A stretch of 64,000 bases of DNA from Hyphomicrobiales bacterium (lineage in GTDB: Bacteria > Pseudomonadota > Alphaproteobacteria > Rhizobiales > Rhizobiaceae). The position numbers and the translations under genes were made by a program. Below the pieces are notes generated by a model that saw nothing but the letters and a program-made list of their open reading frames with translations, was not told the DNA's origin and searched no databases. This document shows positions 46,601-54,800 of the stretch, in pieces. The DNA is taken from positions 84,770-148,769 of the forward strand of contig UCCA01000007.1 in assembly GCA_900470805.1 (NCBI GenBank), in the 5' to 3' direction. The stretch's first letter is position 1, and each line of letters starts with the position of its first letter.

Positions 46601-46910
46601 TATCGAGGTCGGTACCGGGTGCGAACGTGATGGTGAGAGCTAGCGAGCCATCAGCCGTTGAGTAGGAGGACATGTAGAGCATATCCTCCACGCCATTGAT
46701 CTCCTGCTCGATAGGAGTGGCGACGGTATCCGCGATAGTCTGCGCATCCGCGCCCGGGTAGGACGTACGAACGACAATGGTCGGTGGAGCAATCTCGGGA
46801 AACTGCGCAATTGGGAGCGTCGTATACGCTATCCCGCCTACGATCAGGAGCACGATCGACAGGACAGATGCAAAGATCGGGCGGTCGACGAAGAAATGAG
46901 CAAATCTCAT
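43692..46910 (-). CDS. RND efflux permease (HAE1 / AcrB-MexB family)
   Basis: The 1072-residue protein begins MRFAHFFVDRPIFASVLSIV and has the two periplasmic loops and twelve helices of AcrB-like pumps, with GIVVDDAIVVVENVER in helix 4 holding the proton-relay aspartates and LIGLAAKNAILIVEFA in helix 10-11. It exports hydrophobic and amphipathic compounds by proton antiport. It overlaps the adaptor gene by 4 bp. No TolC-like gene is next to it, so it must borrow an outer-membrane channel. Confidence 0.95.
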   Translation of the reverse strand: MRFAHFFVDRPIFASVLSIVLLIVGGIAYTTLPIAQFPEIAPPTIVVRTSYPGADAQTIADTVATPIEQEINGVEDMLYMSSYSTADGSLALTITFAPGTDLDKAQVLVQNRVAIAQPRLPPEVQRVGVTTTKSSPDLMMVVHLLSPNNRYDQLYISNYARTRVRDELIRLKGVGDINLVGEREYSIRIWLDPEKLSAYGMTSSDVVAALRDQNVQVSGGSLGSPPNPGANAFQYTVTTQGRFSDARQFRYVIVKTTAQGRLVELQDVARIELGAKDYVTNSYLSGKTAIALAIFSRPGTNALQASDDIKRTMSEVSKEFPDGLEYRIVYNPTEFIADSISDVYRTIFEAAVLVAIVVLVFLQSWRTAIIPIIAIPVSLIGTFAFLAAFGFSLNLLTLFGLVLAIGIVVDDAIVVVENVERNLAKGMNPLEAAHVTMNEVGTAVLAISLVLIAVFLPTAFVPGISGQFYRQFAVTISVATAISALNSLTLSPAIAAIVLRPHGHHGRTNIFARSAGFIADGFNRGFDRISEGYAWVVRRLVSTRLALAGSLVVFVALLGATLYMAKVVPQGFIPTIDRGYAIVVIQLPDGASLARTDAVVRQASDVIRTVPGVVNAVSFAGFSGATFTNASNAGVVFASFDSFENRLREGQSADQLIKQMYGKLQMIQEAFIIVVPPPAVSGIGNSGGFKLQIMDRQNSDMSRLLPLAYQLMGQANKTPGLSGVYTTSSASSPQYYLDIDRDKARVLNVPIPNIFDTLSVNLGTSYVNDFNAFGRVFQVRAQADTKYRMDREDILALKVRSANGALVPLGTLVDIRDSSGPTLVQRYNMYVSVPLQGTAAPGYSTGSALASMEKLAADILPPGMTVQWTELAYQQKNTGNTAIYIFALSVVFVFLALAAQYESWILPLAIILIVPLAVLAALVGVDIRGMDNNILTQIGLIVLIGLAAKNAILIVEFARQAQLEGKSAVDAAVEASHLRLRPILMTAFAFILGVVPLMFAEGPGSEMRQSLGTAVFSGMLGVTVFGLFLTPVFYVVLRSGRGSPAGDAAADAKAHVGPWPWQPRKTTMSEAT

Positions 46911-48073
46911 CGGCCAACCTCCATCGAGGCTGCCTCAGGGGGGAGATCGTCGCGAGTTTGCGGAAGCTCTGTCATTTGAGAAGTGACCTTTGTGCCTGGT
47001 CGCGCTCGCATCAATCCTGTAACGACAATCGTCTCGTCACCGGTCAGTCCCTCGCGTATGGCTCGATATCCATAAAGGCGCGGCCCCGGCCGGACCGGTT
47101 TGGTGCTCACGGTTCCGTCGGTGCCGACAACATAGACCACACGCTGATTTTGATCCGATGCAATGGCCTCATCAGGAACGAGAATAGCGGTATATCTATT
47201 TGATGCTTCAACCTGGACACGGCCGAAAAGGCCCGGCTGCAATATAAGATCTGGATTTTTGAAACGGGCTCGAACCCTGATCGTACCTGAATCGCTATCG
47301 ACACGATTCTCAGCGAAGTTCAGGTCGCCTTTAAACGGCGGCTGGTTCGCGTCAGAGATTACGACTTGGACGGGAACTCCACCTCCCCCGAGCTGAAGGT
47401 CACTCCCACGTTTACGGGCTGTGTCCGCGAAATTTAGAAGTCGGCGCTCGTCAACGTCGAAATAGAAATCAATTGGATCAAGCGACACGATTGTCGTCAA
47501 CTCAGACTGATCCGCCTGGATCAGGTTCCCAGTGGAGATTAGTCTTCGGTCAACACGACCGCTGATGGGTGCGGTGATCTTCGTGTATTCGAGATCAAGC
47601 GCAGCTCGATCAACGGCCGCCTGTGCTCCGCGAACGTTCGCCTCTGCAGAAACCCACTCACGGCGGCGGTCATCAAGGATCGAAACTGATTGGCTGCCAT
47701 TTGTTGCCAAGGATTCCGCTCGTTTAAACTGCGCTTCTGCGTACGTCAGGCTCGATTTTGCGACCTCAAGTGCAGCATTCGCCTGGTTCAAAGCTGTAAC
47801 GAAAGGCCGCTGGTCGATAACAAATAGCAGGTCACCTTTCTTTACGAGTGCACCGTCTGTAAAATGCACCTCTTGCAGGTAGCCACCAACCCGGGCCCTT
47901 ACGGAGACCTGATCTACGGCCTGAAATCGGCCGATGAAATCGTCATTGTCGACCACCTCGCGTATCACTGGCTTCGCGACGGTTACTGCCGGTGGCGCAT
48001 TCTGTGCGATCGCAAGACCGCTCATGATGACGGGCGTCAACGAAATAGCGAATAGGGTGGCTTTCAGCTGCAT
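46907..48073 (-). CDS. RND efflux periplasmic adaptor (AcrA/MexA family)
   Basis: The 388-residue protein has a signal peptide (MQLKATLFAISLTPVIMSGLAIAQ), no lipobox cysteine, a lipoyl half-motif VRARVGGYLQEVHFTDGALV, an alpha-hairpin (about 95-165) and DLEYTKITAPISGRV for the second lipoyl half. It links the RND permease to the outer-membrane channel. The start has only a weak ribosome-binding site. A 107-bp gap separates it from the upstream isochorismatase-like gene, so it may be read through from the tandem operators or have its own promoter. Confidence 0.93.
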   Translation of the reverse strand: MQLKATLFAISLTPVIMSGLAIAQNAPPAVTVAKPVIREVVDNDDFIGRFQAVDQVSVRARVGGYLQEVHFTDGALVKKGDLLFVIDQRPFVTALNQANAALEVAKSSLTYAEAQFKRAESLATNGSQSVSILDDRRREWVSAEANVRGAQAAVDRAALDLEYTKITAPISGRVDRRLISTGNLIQADQSELTTIVSLDPIDFYFDVDERRLLNFADTARKRGSDLQLGGGGVPVQVVISDANQPPFKGDLNFAENRVDSDSGTIRVRARFKNPDLILQPGLFGRVQVEASNRYTAILVPDEAIASDQNQRVVYVVGTDGTVSTKPVRPGPRLYGYRAIREGLTGDETIVVTGLMRARPGTKVTSQMTELPQTRDDLPPEAASMEVGR

Positions 48074-48180
48074 TGCTGCGGTACTTTCGGGGTTGAGCAG
48101 GGAGGATTCCTAGACGGCGAAAAGATGACGCGAGGGATCGTTTTGGCCTGCATCGCCGTATGGTGTGAAGATTAGGCTTG

Positions 48181-48792
48181 CTAAAGCTTTGCGAGAAGGT
48201 CGTTCGTGCTCAGGATCGCGTGAGCGTAGGTTGGTCCATTTACGTTGAACGCGACATTCATCCCGTCGTGGCTGAAGGCTGCGGCACCGTCTCTGACAAG
48301 GGTGACATGATATCCCAGCTCCATACCGAAACGGGCGGTTGACTCGATGCAGCTGTTTGCGATCACCCCGACGAGAATGATCTTCTCAATGCCACGTTGG
48401 CGGAGTTGGAGGTCAAGGTCGGTGTTGGCGAAACCGCTTTGTGCCCAATGCTCCTGAACGACGACGTCACCATCCCTTGGCCCGAATTCTTCATTGAATT
48501 CGCCACCCCACGTTCCAACTTCGAACGCCTTGAGCGGTAAGCCGCTCTTCTGGAAGGGTGTCATATGCTTCCAATCGGCGAACGCATGCTCATGGGCGCG
48601 ATGGTGCGGCAAGATCAGTACCGATATGCCCGCAGTTCTGACGGCACTGATGATCCTTCGAAGATTGCCGAAGAAGTTCACGCTCTCGGCAGTCTCCCGG
48701 ATAGCTTCGAATAGTTTGCCGCCTTCTGTCATGAAATCGTTGTAGGGGTCGACGATCAGAAGTGCCGTGCGGTCAGTTTCATATTTTGTCAT
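48181..48792 (-). CDS. isochorismatase-family protein, catalytic lysine replaced
   Basis: This 203-residue protein has the family aspartate D15 (LLIVDPYNDF) and cysteine C148 (VIANSCIES), but Q113 stands where its tandem paralogue has lysine (VVVQEHWAQSGF against VIVKEHWSQSGF). The triad is therefore incomplete and the activity may be altered or lost. GGAACC precedes the ATG. It follows its paralogue (48810) by 17 bp, so the two probably form one transcript and perhaps a hetero-oligomer. Confidence 0.85.
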   Translation of the reverse strand: MTKYETDRTALLIVDPYNDFMTEGGKLFEAIRETAESVNFFGNLRRIISAVRTAGISVLILPHHRAHEHAFADWKHMTPFQKSGLPLKAFEVGTWGGEFNEEFGPRDGDVVVQEHWAQSGFANTDLDLQLRQRGIEKIILVGVIANSCIESTARFGMELGYHVTLVRDGAAAFSHDGMNVAFNVNGPTYAHAILSTNDLLAKL

Positions 48793-48809
48793 CAGGTTCC
48801 ACGCGTCCT

Positions 48810-49439
48810 TCAGACTGGCGACATGATATTGGCGATGACCTCGCTGGTGGTCAGTATTTCGTGCGCGAACATCGGACCGTTCACTTCGTGCGCAGCGTGC
48901 ATTTCTTCCATCGAAAAAGAAGCCGTCGCGTCTTTGACAAGTGTGACGTGGTAACCCAGCTCCATACCAAACCGACCGGTCGACTCCAGGCAGGTGTTGG
49001 CACGCAGGCCTACGAGTATGATTTTCTCGATGCCGTGCTGGCGGAGCTGTTCATTCAGGTCGGTGTTGGCAAATCCGCTTTGAGACCAGTGTTCTTTGAC
49101 GATCACGTCACCTGGTTGGGGGCCGAATTCAGGGTGCCACTCGCCGCCCCAACTTCCCTCAGCAAACGTCTTTAGGCGATCCGAAATCACATGTGTAGGG
49201 TTCATATGCTTCCAGCGAGCGAAGTCCCCGTCACGCGATCGATGATGTGGAACGACGAACACCTGGATTTTGGCTTGTCGCGCGGCCTTTGTGATCCGCC
49301 GAAGATTGTCAAACAGACCAACGGTTTGAGCGACATCCTTTATGCGGTCGTAGAGCTTTCCACCCTCGCTGAGAAAGTCATTGTAGGGATCGACCATAAG
49401 GAGCGCGGTCTCGTCACTCGGATATAGGAGGTCGGGCAT
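48810..49439 (-). CDS. isochorismatase-family cysteine hydrolase with complete triad
   Basis: The 209-residue protein has the full triad D17 (LLMVDPYNDF), K115 (VIVKEHWSQSGF) and C150 (LRANTCLES). It is about 60% identical by eye to 48181 and looks like a tandem duplicate. The likely chemistry is hydrolysis of an amide or imide through a cysteine thioester; the substrate is unknown. GGAAGC lies upstream of the ATG. Two copies of the 17-bp operator stand 34 and 73 bp upstream. Confidence 0.87.
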   Translation of the reverse strand: MPDLLYPSDETALLMVDPYNDFLSEGGKLYDRIKDVAQTVGLFDNLRRITKAARQAKIQVFVVPHHRSRDGDFARWKHMNPTHVISDRLKTFAEGSWGGEWHPEFGPQPGDVIVKEHWSQSGFANTDLNEQLRQHGIEKIILVGLRANTCLESTGRFGMELGYHVTLVKDATASFSMEEMHAAHEVNGPMFAHEILTTSEVIANIMSPV

Positions 49440-49473
49440 TAGTTCATTGCTTCCTACGATCGCAAGCCAATAA

Positions 49474-49529
49474 GCTTCAAAATAGAAAGCTAATTCCTCC
49501 GCGAGTCAACATGCTTCAAAAAAGAAAGC
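49474..49529 (-). promoter_or_regulatory. tandem 17-bp operators, isochorismatase pair promoter
   Basis: GCTTCAAAATAGAAAGC (49474-49490) and GCTTCAAAAAAGAAAGC (49513-49529) share the same degenerate right arm and have centres 39 bp apart. On the minus strand TTGACT (49509-49504) lies between them, 13 bp before the first-gene-proximal copy, giving the usual geometry. Two sites suggest cooperative binding. Confidence 0.68.
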
Positions 49530-49684
49530 TACTTGCCGTGGGCAGAATGTGTTGATATCCGACGAAGACGGCCGAAAAGTCACCAGACCAAGAATACGAG
49601 CGGTTGGGGTGCTGACTGATTAATCCATCGCGACGGCTGGACTTCGCCACTACAGCCGCGTCCAGTTAGGTAAGTGAGGTTTCG

Positions 49685-50299
49685 ATGAGCCGTGTCTTGG
49701 TTCTGTTCGCACATCCCGGTCAGCGCCACTCGAAGGTAAATCTCGCAATGGCAAAGGCGGCAAACTCTGTTGCCGATGTGACCTTTGCAGACCTATACGG
49801 CGAATATCCCACGTTCGGAATCAATATCGATGTCGAGCAGACGCGGTTACTTGCCCACGACATAATCGTATTTCAGTTTCCTCTTTACTGGTATTCAACG
49901 CCATCCCTCCTGAAAGAGTGGCAGGATCTCGTACTTGAGTATGGGTTTGCCTATGGGCCGGGAGGTGACAAGCTCAAAGGCAAGAAGTTCCTTGCGGTGA
50001 TTACGACCGGTGGACGTCCAGCTGCCTACGACGCAGCCGTCAATCAGATGCACGGATTGAGAACCTTGCTGAGCCCCCTTCAACGGTCAATGGAAGTCTG
50101 TGGCATGACCTTTCTCTCGCCATTTGTCCTGTTTGGCGCGATCGACGCGAACACCGACGGGCGTGCACCCCTGCACGTACTGGCCTACCGCTCTCTTCTC
50201 GAGGCGTTGCGAGACGACACGATCGATCCAGGCGCTCCATCGCACGGTGACTTCCTGAAATACGACTTCATCCCGATGGGCAAGGAGACTGGAGCATGA
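49685..50299 (+). CDS. KefF/KefG-type flavodoxin-fold NAD(P)H oxidoreductase
   Basis: The 204-residue protein begins MSRVLVLFAHPGQRHSKVN and has VFQFPLYWYSTPSLLKEWQD and EYGFAYG, the pattern of KefF/KefG, which are quinone reductases and ancillary activators of Kef potassium efflux. GTGAGG precedes the ATG. The stop overlaps the KefC-like start (ATGA), so the two are translationally coupled. The first 245 bp upstream hold the tandem operators, which face the other way. Confidence 0.9.
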   Translation: MSRVLVLFAHPGQRHSKVNLAMAKAANSVADVTFADLYGEYPTFGINIDVEQTRLLAHDIIVFQFPLYWYSTPSLLKEWQDLVLEYGFAYGPGGDKLKGKKFLAVITTGGRPAAYDAAVNQMHGLRTLLSPLQRSMEVCGMTFLSPFVLFGAIDANTDGRAPLHVLAYRSLLEALRDDTIDPGAPSHGDFLKYDFIPMGKETGA

Positions 50300-52188
50300 A
50301 TGGGTTTCTGTTCCAGGCATTCATTTACCTATTGGCGGCGGTCGTTGCTGTCCTGATTGCAAAAAGGCTCGGCCTTGGCTCCGTCCTTGGCTACCTTATT
50401 GCTGGTGTCGTCATTGGGCCGCTGCTGCACTTGGTTGGCAACGAAACAGAAGACCTTCAAACCTTCGCAGAGTTCGGCGTCGTCATGATGCTTTTCCTCG
50501 TTGGACTTGAGCTTCAACCCCGAACGCTCTGGCAGATGAGGACGAGGCTGATTGGGCTCGGCGGCTTACAAGTAATAGGAACTGGTGCAGTCCTTACCTG
50601 CTTGGGTATTGCCGTTGGCGTTTCCTGGGACGTGTCGATGGTCGCGGGGTTTGTGTTGTCCATGTCGTCTACGGCAATTGTTCTGCAGACACTCGGCGAG
50701 AAAGGCCTTCTCAAATCCGATGGCGGCCAGTCCTGCTTCTCGGTTCTTCTGTTTCAGGACATATCCGTCATCCCAATCTTGGCAGTAATCCCGCTTCTTG
50801 CGCGACCGGAGCTACTGGCGTCTCAATCTACATCCCATTCCGGTGGCCACGGGTCGCAAGCGGCGGAATGGATGAGCGGGATGCCTGGTTGGGAGGTTGC
50901 CCTCATCACCGTGGCTGCCGTCGCGTTCGTGGTGCTAGCAGGGAACTACCTCTCTCGCCCCTTTTTCAGGATTATCGCCGCATCAAAGCTTCGAGAGGTC
51001 TTCACCGCTGCGGGCCTTCTGCTAGTAATCGCGATCGCTTTGTTGATGACCACCGTAGGACTTTCACCTGCTCTAGGCACTTTTCTGGCCGGAGTGGTCC
51101 TCGCAAATAGCGAGTTTCGTCATGAACTCGAGAGCGACATTGAGCCGTTCAAGGGATTACTTCTGGGACTGTTTTTCATCACGGTCGGCGCCAGCGTGAA
51201 CTTCTCGCTTTTGTGGGACCAACTTCCCTTGGTAGCGGCTTTGACCGCCGCTGTAATGGCGACAAAGGCGGCCATCCTCTACGGACTCGGGCGCCTCTTT
51301 AAGCTCCAGGGATCTGATCGATGGTTGTTCGCGCTCGGTGTCGCTCAAGCAGGAGAATTCGGTTTCGTACTCCTGTCTTTCACTGTTCAAAGTGCAGTTC
51401 TCGCAGAGGGCATCGCAGCGATTCTCCTCCTTGTTATCGCGCTCTCGATGATGCTCACGCCGATATTGTTCATCCTGCTGGATAAGGTGATCATCCCTCG
51501 CTTCAACCGCGTCGAGAGCAAAGAAGCAGACGAGATCGCTGAGCAAGCTCATATAATCATTGCCGGTCTTGGCCGGTTTGGTCAGGTAATCAATCGCATC
51601 TTGGTCGCCAATGGCCACAAGACCGTGGTGCTCGACTACCGTGCAGACATCGTTGACGGCTTGAGAAAGATGGGCATGCGCTCATTCTTCGGCGACGCCA
51701 GCAGGCCAGATCTTCTACATTCGGCAGGGCTTCACGACGCTAAGGTCCTCGTAGTCGCGATAGACGACATGCCCAGAGCGCTTGAAATCGTGAAACACGC
51801 TCGCCGAGAGAACAGCAGCCTGCATATCGTTGCTCGCGCCCGCGACCGTGCGGACGTCTACAGGCTCTACCAGGCAGGCGCGACGGATATCGTGCGAGAG
51901 GTGTTCGATAGTTCGGTGCGGGCGGCGGGATATGCACTAAGCGCTACTGGGATGCATCCCTACGACGTCGAGAAGAGCAAGAACGTCTTCGTTCAGCATG
52001 ACCGAGCGGGTTTGCGCCAATTGGCCCCCCTTTGGAGAGAGGACATCCCTGTTTTCGACAACCCTGAGTACGTCGCCAAGGTCAAGGAAATCACCGGTGC
52101 TATCGAAGAAGCTATGCTGGGCAACAGGGGAGCCCTTCTGGACGAACTGGACAGAGGTTGGACTCCCCCGGCTACGCCTGCTTCGTAG
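50296..52188 (+). CDS. glutathione-regulated potassium-efflux antiporter, KefC/KefB family
   Basis: The 630-residue CPA2 protein has about 12 membrane helices in the first 390 residues and a C-terminal RCK/KTN domain with HIIIAGLGRFGQVINRILV. Kef systems are held closed by glutathione and opened by glutathione adducts of electrophiles, acidifying the cytoplasm to protect the cell. The KefF-type partner and the surrounding electrophile genes support that role. Confidence 0.93.
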   Translation: MNGFLFQAFIYLLAAVVAVLIAKRLGLGSVLGYLIAGVVIGPLLHLVGNETEDLQTFAEFGVVMMLFLVGLELQPRTLWQMRTRLIGLGGLQVIGTGAVLTCLGIAVGVSWDVSMVAGFVLSMSSTAIVLQTLGEKGLLKSDGGQSCFSVLLFQDISVIPILAVIPLLARPELLASQSTSHSGGHGSQAAEWMSGMPGWEVALITVAAVAFVVLAGNYLSRPFFRIIAASKLREVFTAAGLLLVIAIALLMTTVGLSPALGTFLAGVVLANSEFRHELESDIEPFKGLLLGLFFITVGASVNFSLLWDQLPLVAALTAAVMATKAAILYGLGRLFKLQGSDRWLFALGVAQAGEFGFVLLSFTVQSAVLAEGIAAILLLVIALSMMLTPILFILLDKVIIPRFNRVESKEADEIAEQAHIIIAGLGRFGQVINRILVANGHKTVVLDYRADIVDGLRKMGMRSFFGDASRPDLLHSAGLHDAKVLVVAIDDMPRALEIVKHARRENSSLHIVARARDRADVYRLYQAGATDIVREVFDSSVRAAGYALSATGMHPYDVEKSKNVFVQHDRAGLRQLAPLWREDIPVFDNPEYVAKVKEITGAIEEAMLGNRGALLDELDRGWTPPATPAS

Positions 52189-52230
52189 CCGCGACTGAGC
52201 AAGAAACAGAGCGGAAAATCGCCGTATTTG

Positions 52231-52247
52231 GCTTTAATTAATGAAGC
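52231..52247 (+). promoter_or_regulatory. 17-bp inverted-repeat operator, MscS-type gene
   Basis: GCTTTAATTAATGAAGC matches the family with one changed base in the left arm, 74 bp before the MscS-type start. The gap 52189-52321 otherwise shows nothing. Confidence 0.62.
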
Positions 52248-52321
52248 TAAACATGGCTCAGTAATGAGCGCATCATCCGTCTCCTCAAGCGCGGCACTTC
52301 CGCCAAGGTAGCGTTAAACCC

Positions 52322-53833
52322 ATGTTTTACTACGTTGCTCAGAGCCCAGTCGCGCAATTTTTGCTACTCGTCGTCGCGGATATTGTCCTCAGCGGCGTAT
52401 TTTTCAGAAAACATCCTTCGTCCAGGCTGGTGGTGCACGCCACTTTCTTCGCTTCCTTGACCGCGCTGCTCATTACCAACGGGATCGAGCCCTACCGGCC
52501 GGGTAGCACCGGTGTAACGATGACCCAGGGAGTCTTCGTCGGAGTGGCCAAGACCGTATGGTGGGTCGGCGGCGCGATGGTACTGGTAAGCTTAGTTCGG
52601 ATGATCCGAACTTTCGAAAAGCACTCGAGAGAAGGCAGGCTTCTGCAGGATGTTCTAGTCGGCTCGATCTATCTCGGTGCTGGGCTATCGGTTGTTGCCT
52701 ACGTATTCAGTGTCCCGGTGGGCACCGTGTTTGCGACCTCTGGGGTCTTGGCTGTCATTCTCGGCCTCGCCTTGCAAAGCACGCTCAACGACGTCTTTTC
52801 TGGAATCGCTCTCAACCTTGGACGTCCCTACAGCGTTGGAAACTGGATCGAACTGTCGGATGGCGTCGCGGGACGCGTTGTCGAAACGAACTGGCGTTCA
52901 ACCCATCTTCTGAGCGGATCAAACGATCTTGTTGTAATTCCAAATAGTTCTCTTGCGAAAGCAACCTTGACCAACCTGTCGACGCCCGATGAGAGCCACG
53001 GCATTTCTCTCACGCTGAACGTTGCGCCCGTGAGGACACCGGCCGCAATCCAAGATGTGATGCACAACGTCCTATTGAGCAGCAACTCTATTTTAAAGTT
53101 CCCTCCGCCATCGGTGGCAATCTCCAGCATCTCCAATAGCGCAGTCGAAGTTGAACTATCGTGTCGTGTAGCCGATCGGACCCGGGTCGCTGCCGCGAAG
53201 AATGAGCTTTATGACTTGGCTTTCCGGCATTGTCGGGCGGCAGCACTCCCTCTGTCGGCTCCGAACCTGACAACATCTTCCGGATTTTTGGATCAACAGG
53301 GCGATCAGCTCCATACGCCGCAAACCGGGTCGGCGTCACGCTTACTGCTGTCGATGCAGCTATTTTCGCCGTTGACCGACGCCGAACGGGAAGTCCTTTC
53401 GGCCAGTATGTCTAGGAGGACATTTCCAAAAGGTGCAGTCATTGCGGAACAGTGCTCGACGCTAAACTCCCTGATGATCGTCCGAAGCGGTGTACTTCTC
53501 GTTACTCGCCACGAACTTGGTATCGATACGGAGTTGACGCGACTTGCGCCAGGCGACTGTTTTGGTGAGGGCGGAGTTTTAACGGACGTCGAAGAGGTCG
53601 GTAGAATAACGGCACTCACTTTTGCAGTCGTATACGAGATCTCGCAGGAAGCACTCGCCGAGTTGATGCGAGAACGCCCGATACTGGCAGAGGAACTCGG
53701 AGCCATCTTGTCTCAGCGGCTCGAAGCGGAACACAAGCTCATCGGTACCTTCCGCACGTCTTCAAACGACAATCACCCACACAGCCTTGCAGAAAAAATC
53801 CGGCGCCTTTTCCAACTTCAACGAGCGGGCTAG
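52322..53833 (+). CDS. MscS-family channel with C-terminal cyclic-nucleotide-binding-type domain
   Basis: The 503-residue protein has four N-terminal membrane helices, the MscS pore and beta-domain region (VFATSGVLAVILGLALQSTLNDVFSGI split by family positions; GNWIELSDGVAGRVVETNWRST), and a C-terminal cyclic-nucleotide-type domain (about 345-485; LAPGDCFGEGGVL). It belongs to the bCNG subgroup, which responds to cyclic nucleotides or membrane tension. The phosphate-binding cassette is divergent (GEGGVLTDVEEVGR), so ligand binding is uncertain. It follows kefC by 133 bp with its own operator. Confidence 0.87.
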   Translation: MFYYVAQSPVAQFLLLVVADIVLSGVFFRKHPSSRLVVHATFFASLTALLITNGIEPYRPGSTGVTMTQGVFVGVAKTVWWVGGAMVLVSLVRMIRTFEKHSREGRLLQDVLVGSIYLGAGLSVVAYVFSVPVGTVFATSGVLAVILGLALQSTLNDVFSGIALNLGRPYSVGNWIELSDGVAGRVVETNWRSTHLLSGSNDLVVIPNSSLAKATLTNLSTPDESHGISLTLNVAPVRTPAAIQDVMHNVLLSSNSILKFPPPSVAISSISNSAVEVELSCRVADRTRVAAAKNELYDLAFRHCRAAALPLSAPNLTTSSGFLDQQGDQLHTPQTGSASRLLLSMQLFSPLTDAEREVLSASMSRRTFPKGAVIAEQCSTLNSLMIVRSGVLLVTRHELGIDTELTRLAPGDCFGEGGVLTDVEEVGRITALTFAVVYEISQEALAELMRERPILAEELGAILSQRLEAEHKLIGTFRTSSNDNHPHSLAEKIRRLFQLQRAG

Positions 53834-53881
53834 TCGCTAATTGGAACTGGGTTCGGAGCCGGAAGATAAAGACGCTTTATC

Positions 53882-53914
53882 GACTGGCGGAGGCCATCAT
53901 GCCCTCCGCCAGTC
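53882..53914. terminator. strong hairpin between convergent genes
   Basis: GACTGGCGGAGG (53882-53893) pairs perfectly with CCTCCGCCAGTC (53903-53914) over a 9-base loop, between the MscS-type gene (ends 53833) and the SDR (ends 53924). A bidirectional terminator is likely. Confidence 0.7.
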
Positions 53915-53923
53915 GTCTGCTTA

Positions 53924-54727
53924 TTATTTGCCGGTTGCGTATCTCGAAGCCGACTTGCTGCTCTGCGATGCCATCAACAGTTTGAGGCGAGCTGCATCGT
54001 ATTCGGCGAAGAGCTGCTGATCTTCAACTGACGGAAGCGTAATTGTCTCACCTTGATCGAGACCAGCCAAAGCGGCATCAACCATGTGCTCAGCGTCCAT
54101 AACCGTGTTCGGATCCAGTGCAGAGATCGGCACGCCCGATAGCGGCCAAATGTCCGTGGCGGTGGCAGCTGGCAGTACAAGCTGAACCTTGACGTTGGTC
54201 TCTGCTACTTCGTCCTGGAGGCCGCGCGTGAAGTTGTTCACAAAGCCCTTGGTGCCGCTGTAGATGCTGCTGATCGGCAGCGTATGGAAACCAAGCACGG
54301 AACCGATGTTGATGATCGTTCCCTTGTCCCTGGCCTTGAACGCGAGAAGGGCGGCAAGGCTGAGGCGCACGAGAGCGCCGATGTTCAGTCCCGTCATCGC
54401 GTCAACTTCAGTCTGCTTGACCGCCGTCAGAGAACCCAACGTCGACGTGCCAGCATTGTTGACGAGAAGCGAAATGCTCTCCTCTTCGGAGAACAGGTTC
54501 GCCACGGCGTCAAGATCCGAGCCAACGGCCAGATCTGCCACGACGGTTTTCACGTTGACGCTGAAATCGGCTCGGATTGACGTAGCCACTTCTTCGAGAA
54601 GATTTGCCCGGCGAGCGACAAGAATCAGATCGTATCCCCGCTTAGCGAGGCGCTGTGCATAAATTTTGCCAATGCCAGCAGAAGCGCCGGTGACGACTGC
54701 AGTGCCCTTATTTTCGTTCGTAGTCAT
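53924..54727 (-). CDS. short-chain dehydrogenase/reductase (classical SDR)
   Basis: The 267-residue SDR has TGASAGIGK, NNAGTST, the serine in INIGSVLGF and a complete YSGTK. It is similar in layout to the SDR at 6448. ATG at 54727 is chosen: CGGAG lies 5 bases before it; a GTG two codons earlier is weaker. It is divergent from the TetR at 54884, with two palindromes between them, the classic arrangement for a regulator and its target. The substrate is unknown. Confidence 0.88.
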   Translation of the reverse strand: MTTNENKGTAVVTGASAGIGKIYAQRLAKRGYDLILVARRANLLEEVATSIRADFSVNVKTVVADLAVGSDLDAVANLFSEEESISLLVNNAGTSTLGSLTAVKQTEVDAMTGLNIGALVRLSLAALLAFKARDKGTIINIGSVLGFHTLPISSIYSGTKGFVNNFTRGLQDEVAETNVKVQLVLPAATATDIWPLSGVPISALDPNTVMDAEHMVDAALAGLDQGETITLPSVEDQQLFAEYDAARLKLLMASQSSKSASRYATGK

Positions 54728-54800
54728 TGTCACTCCGTATGGGTCGAAAGCTTACGGCCCTGTTTGAATTTCCAAAACGGCGATCGCCAGAAAATGTCTC

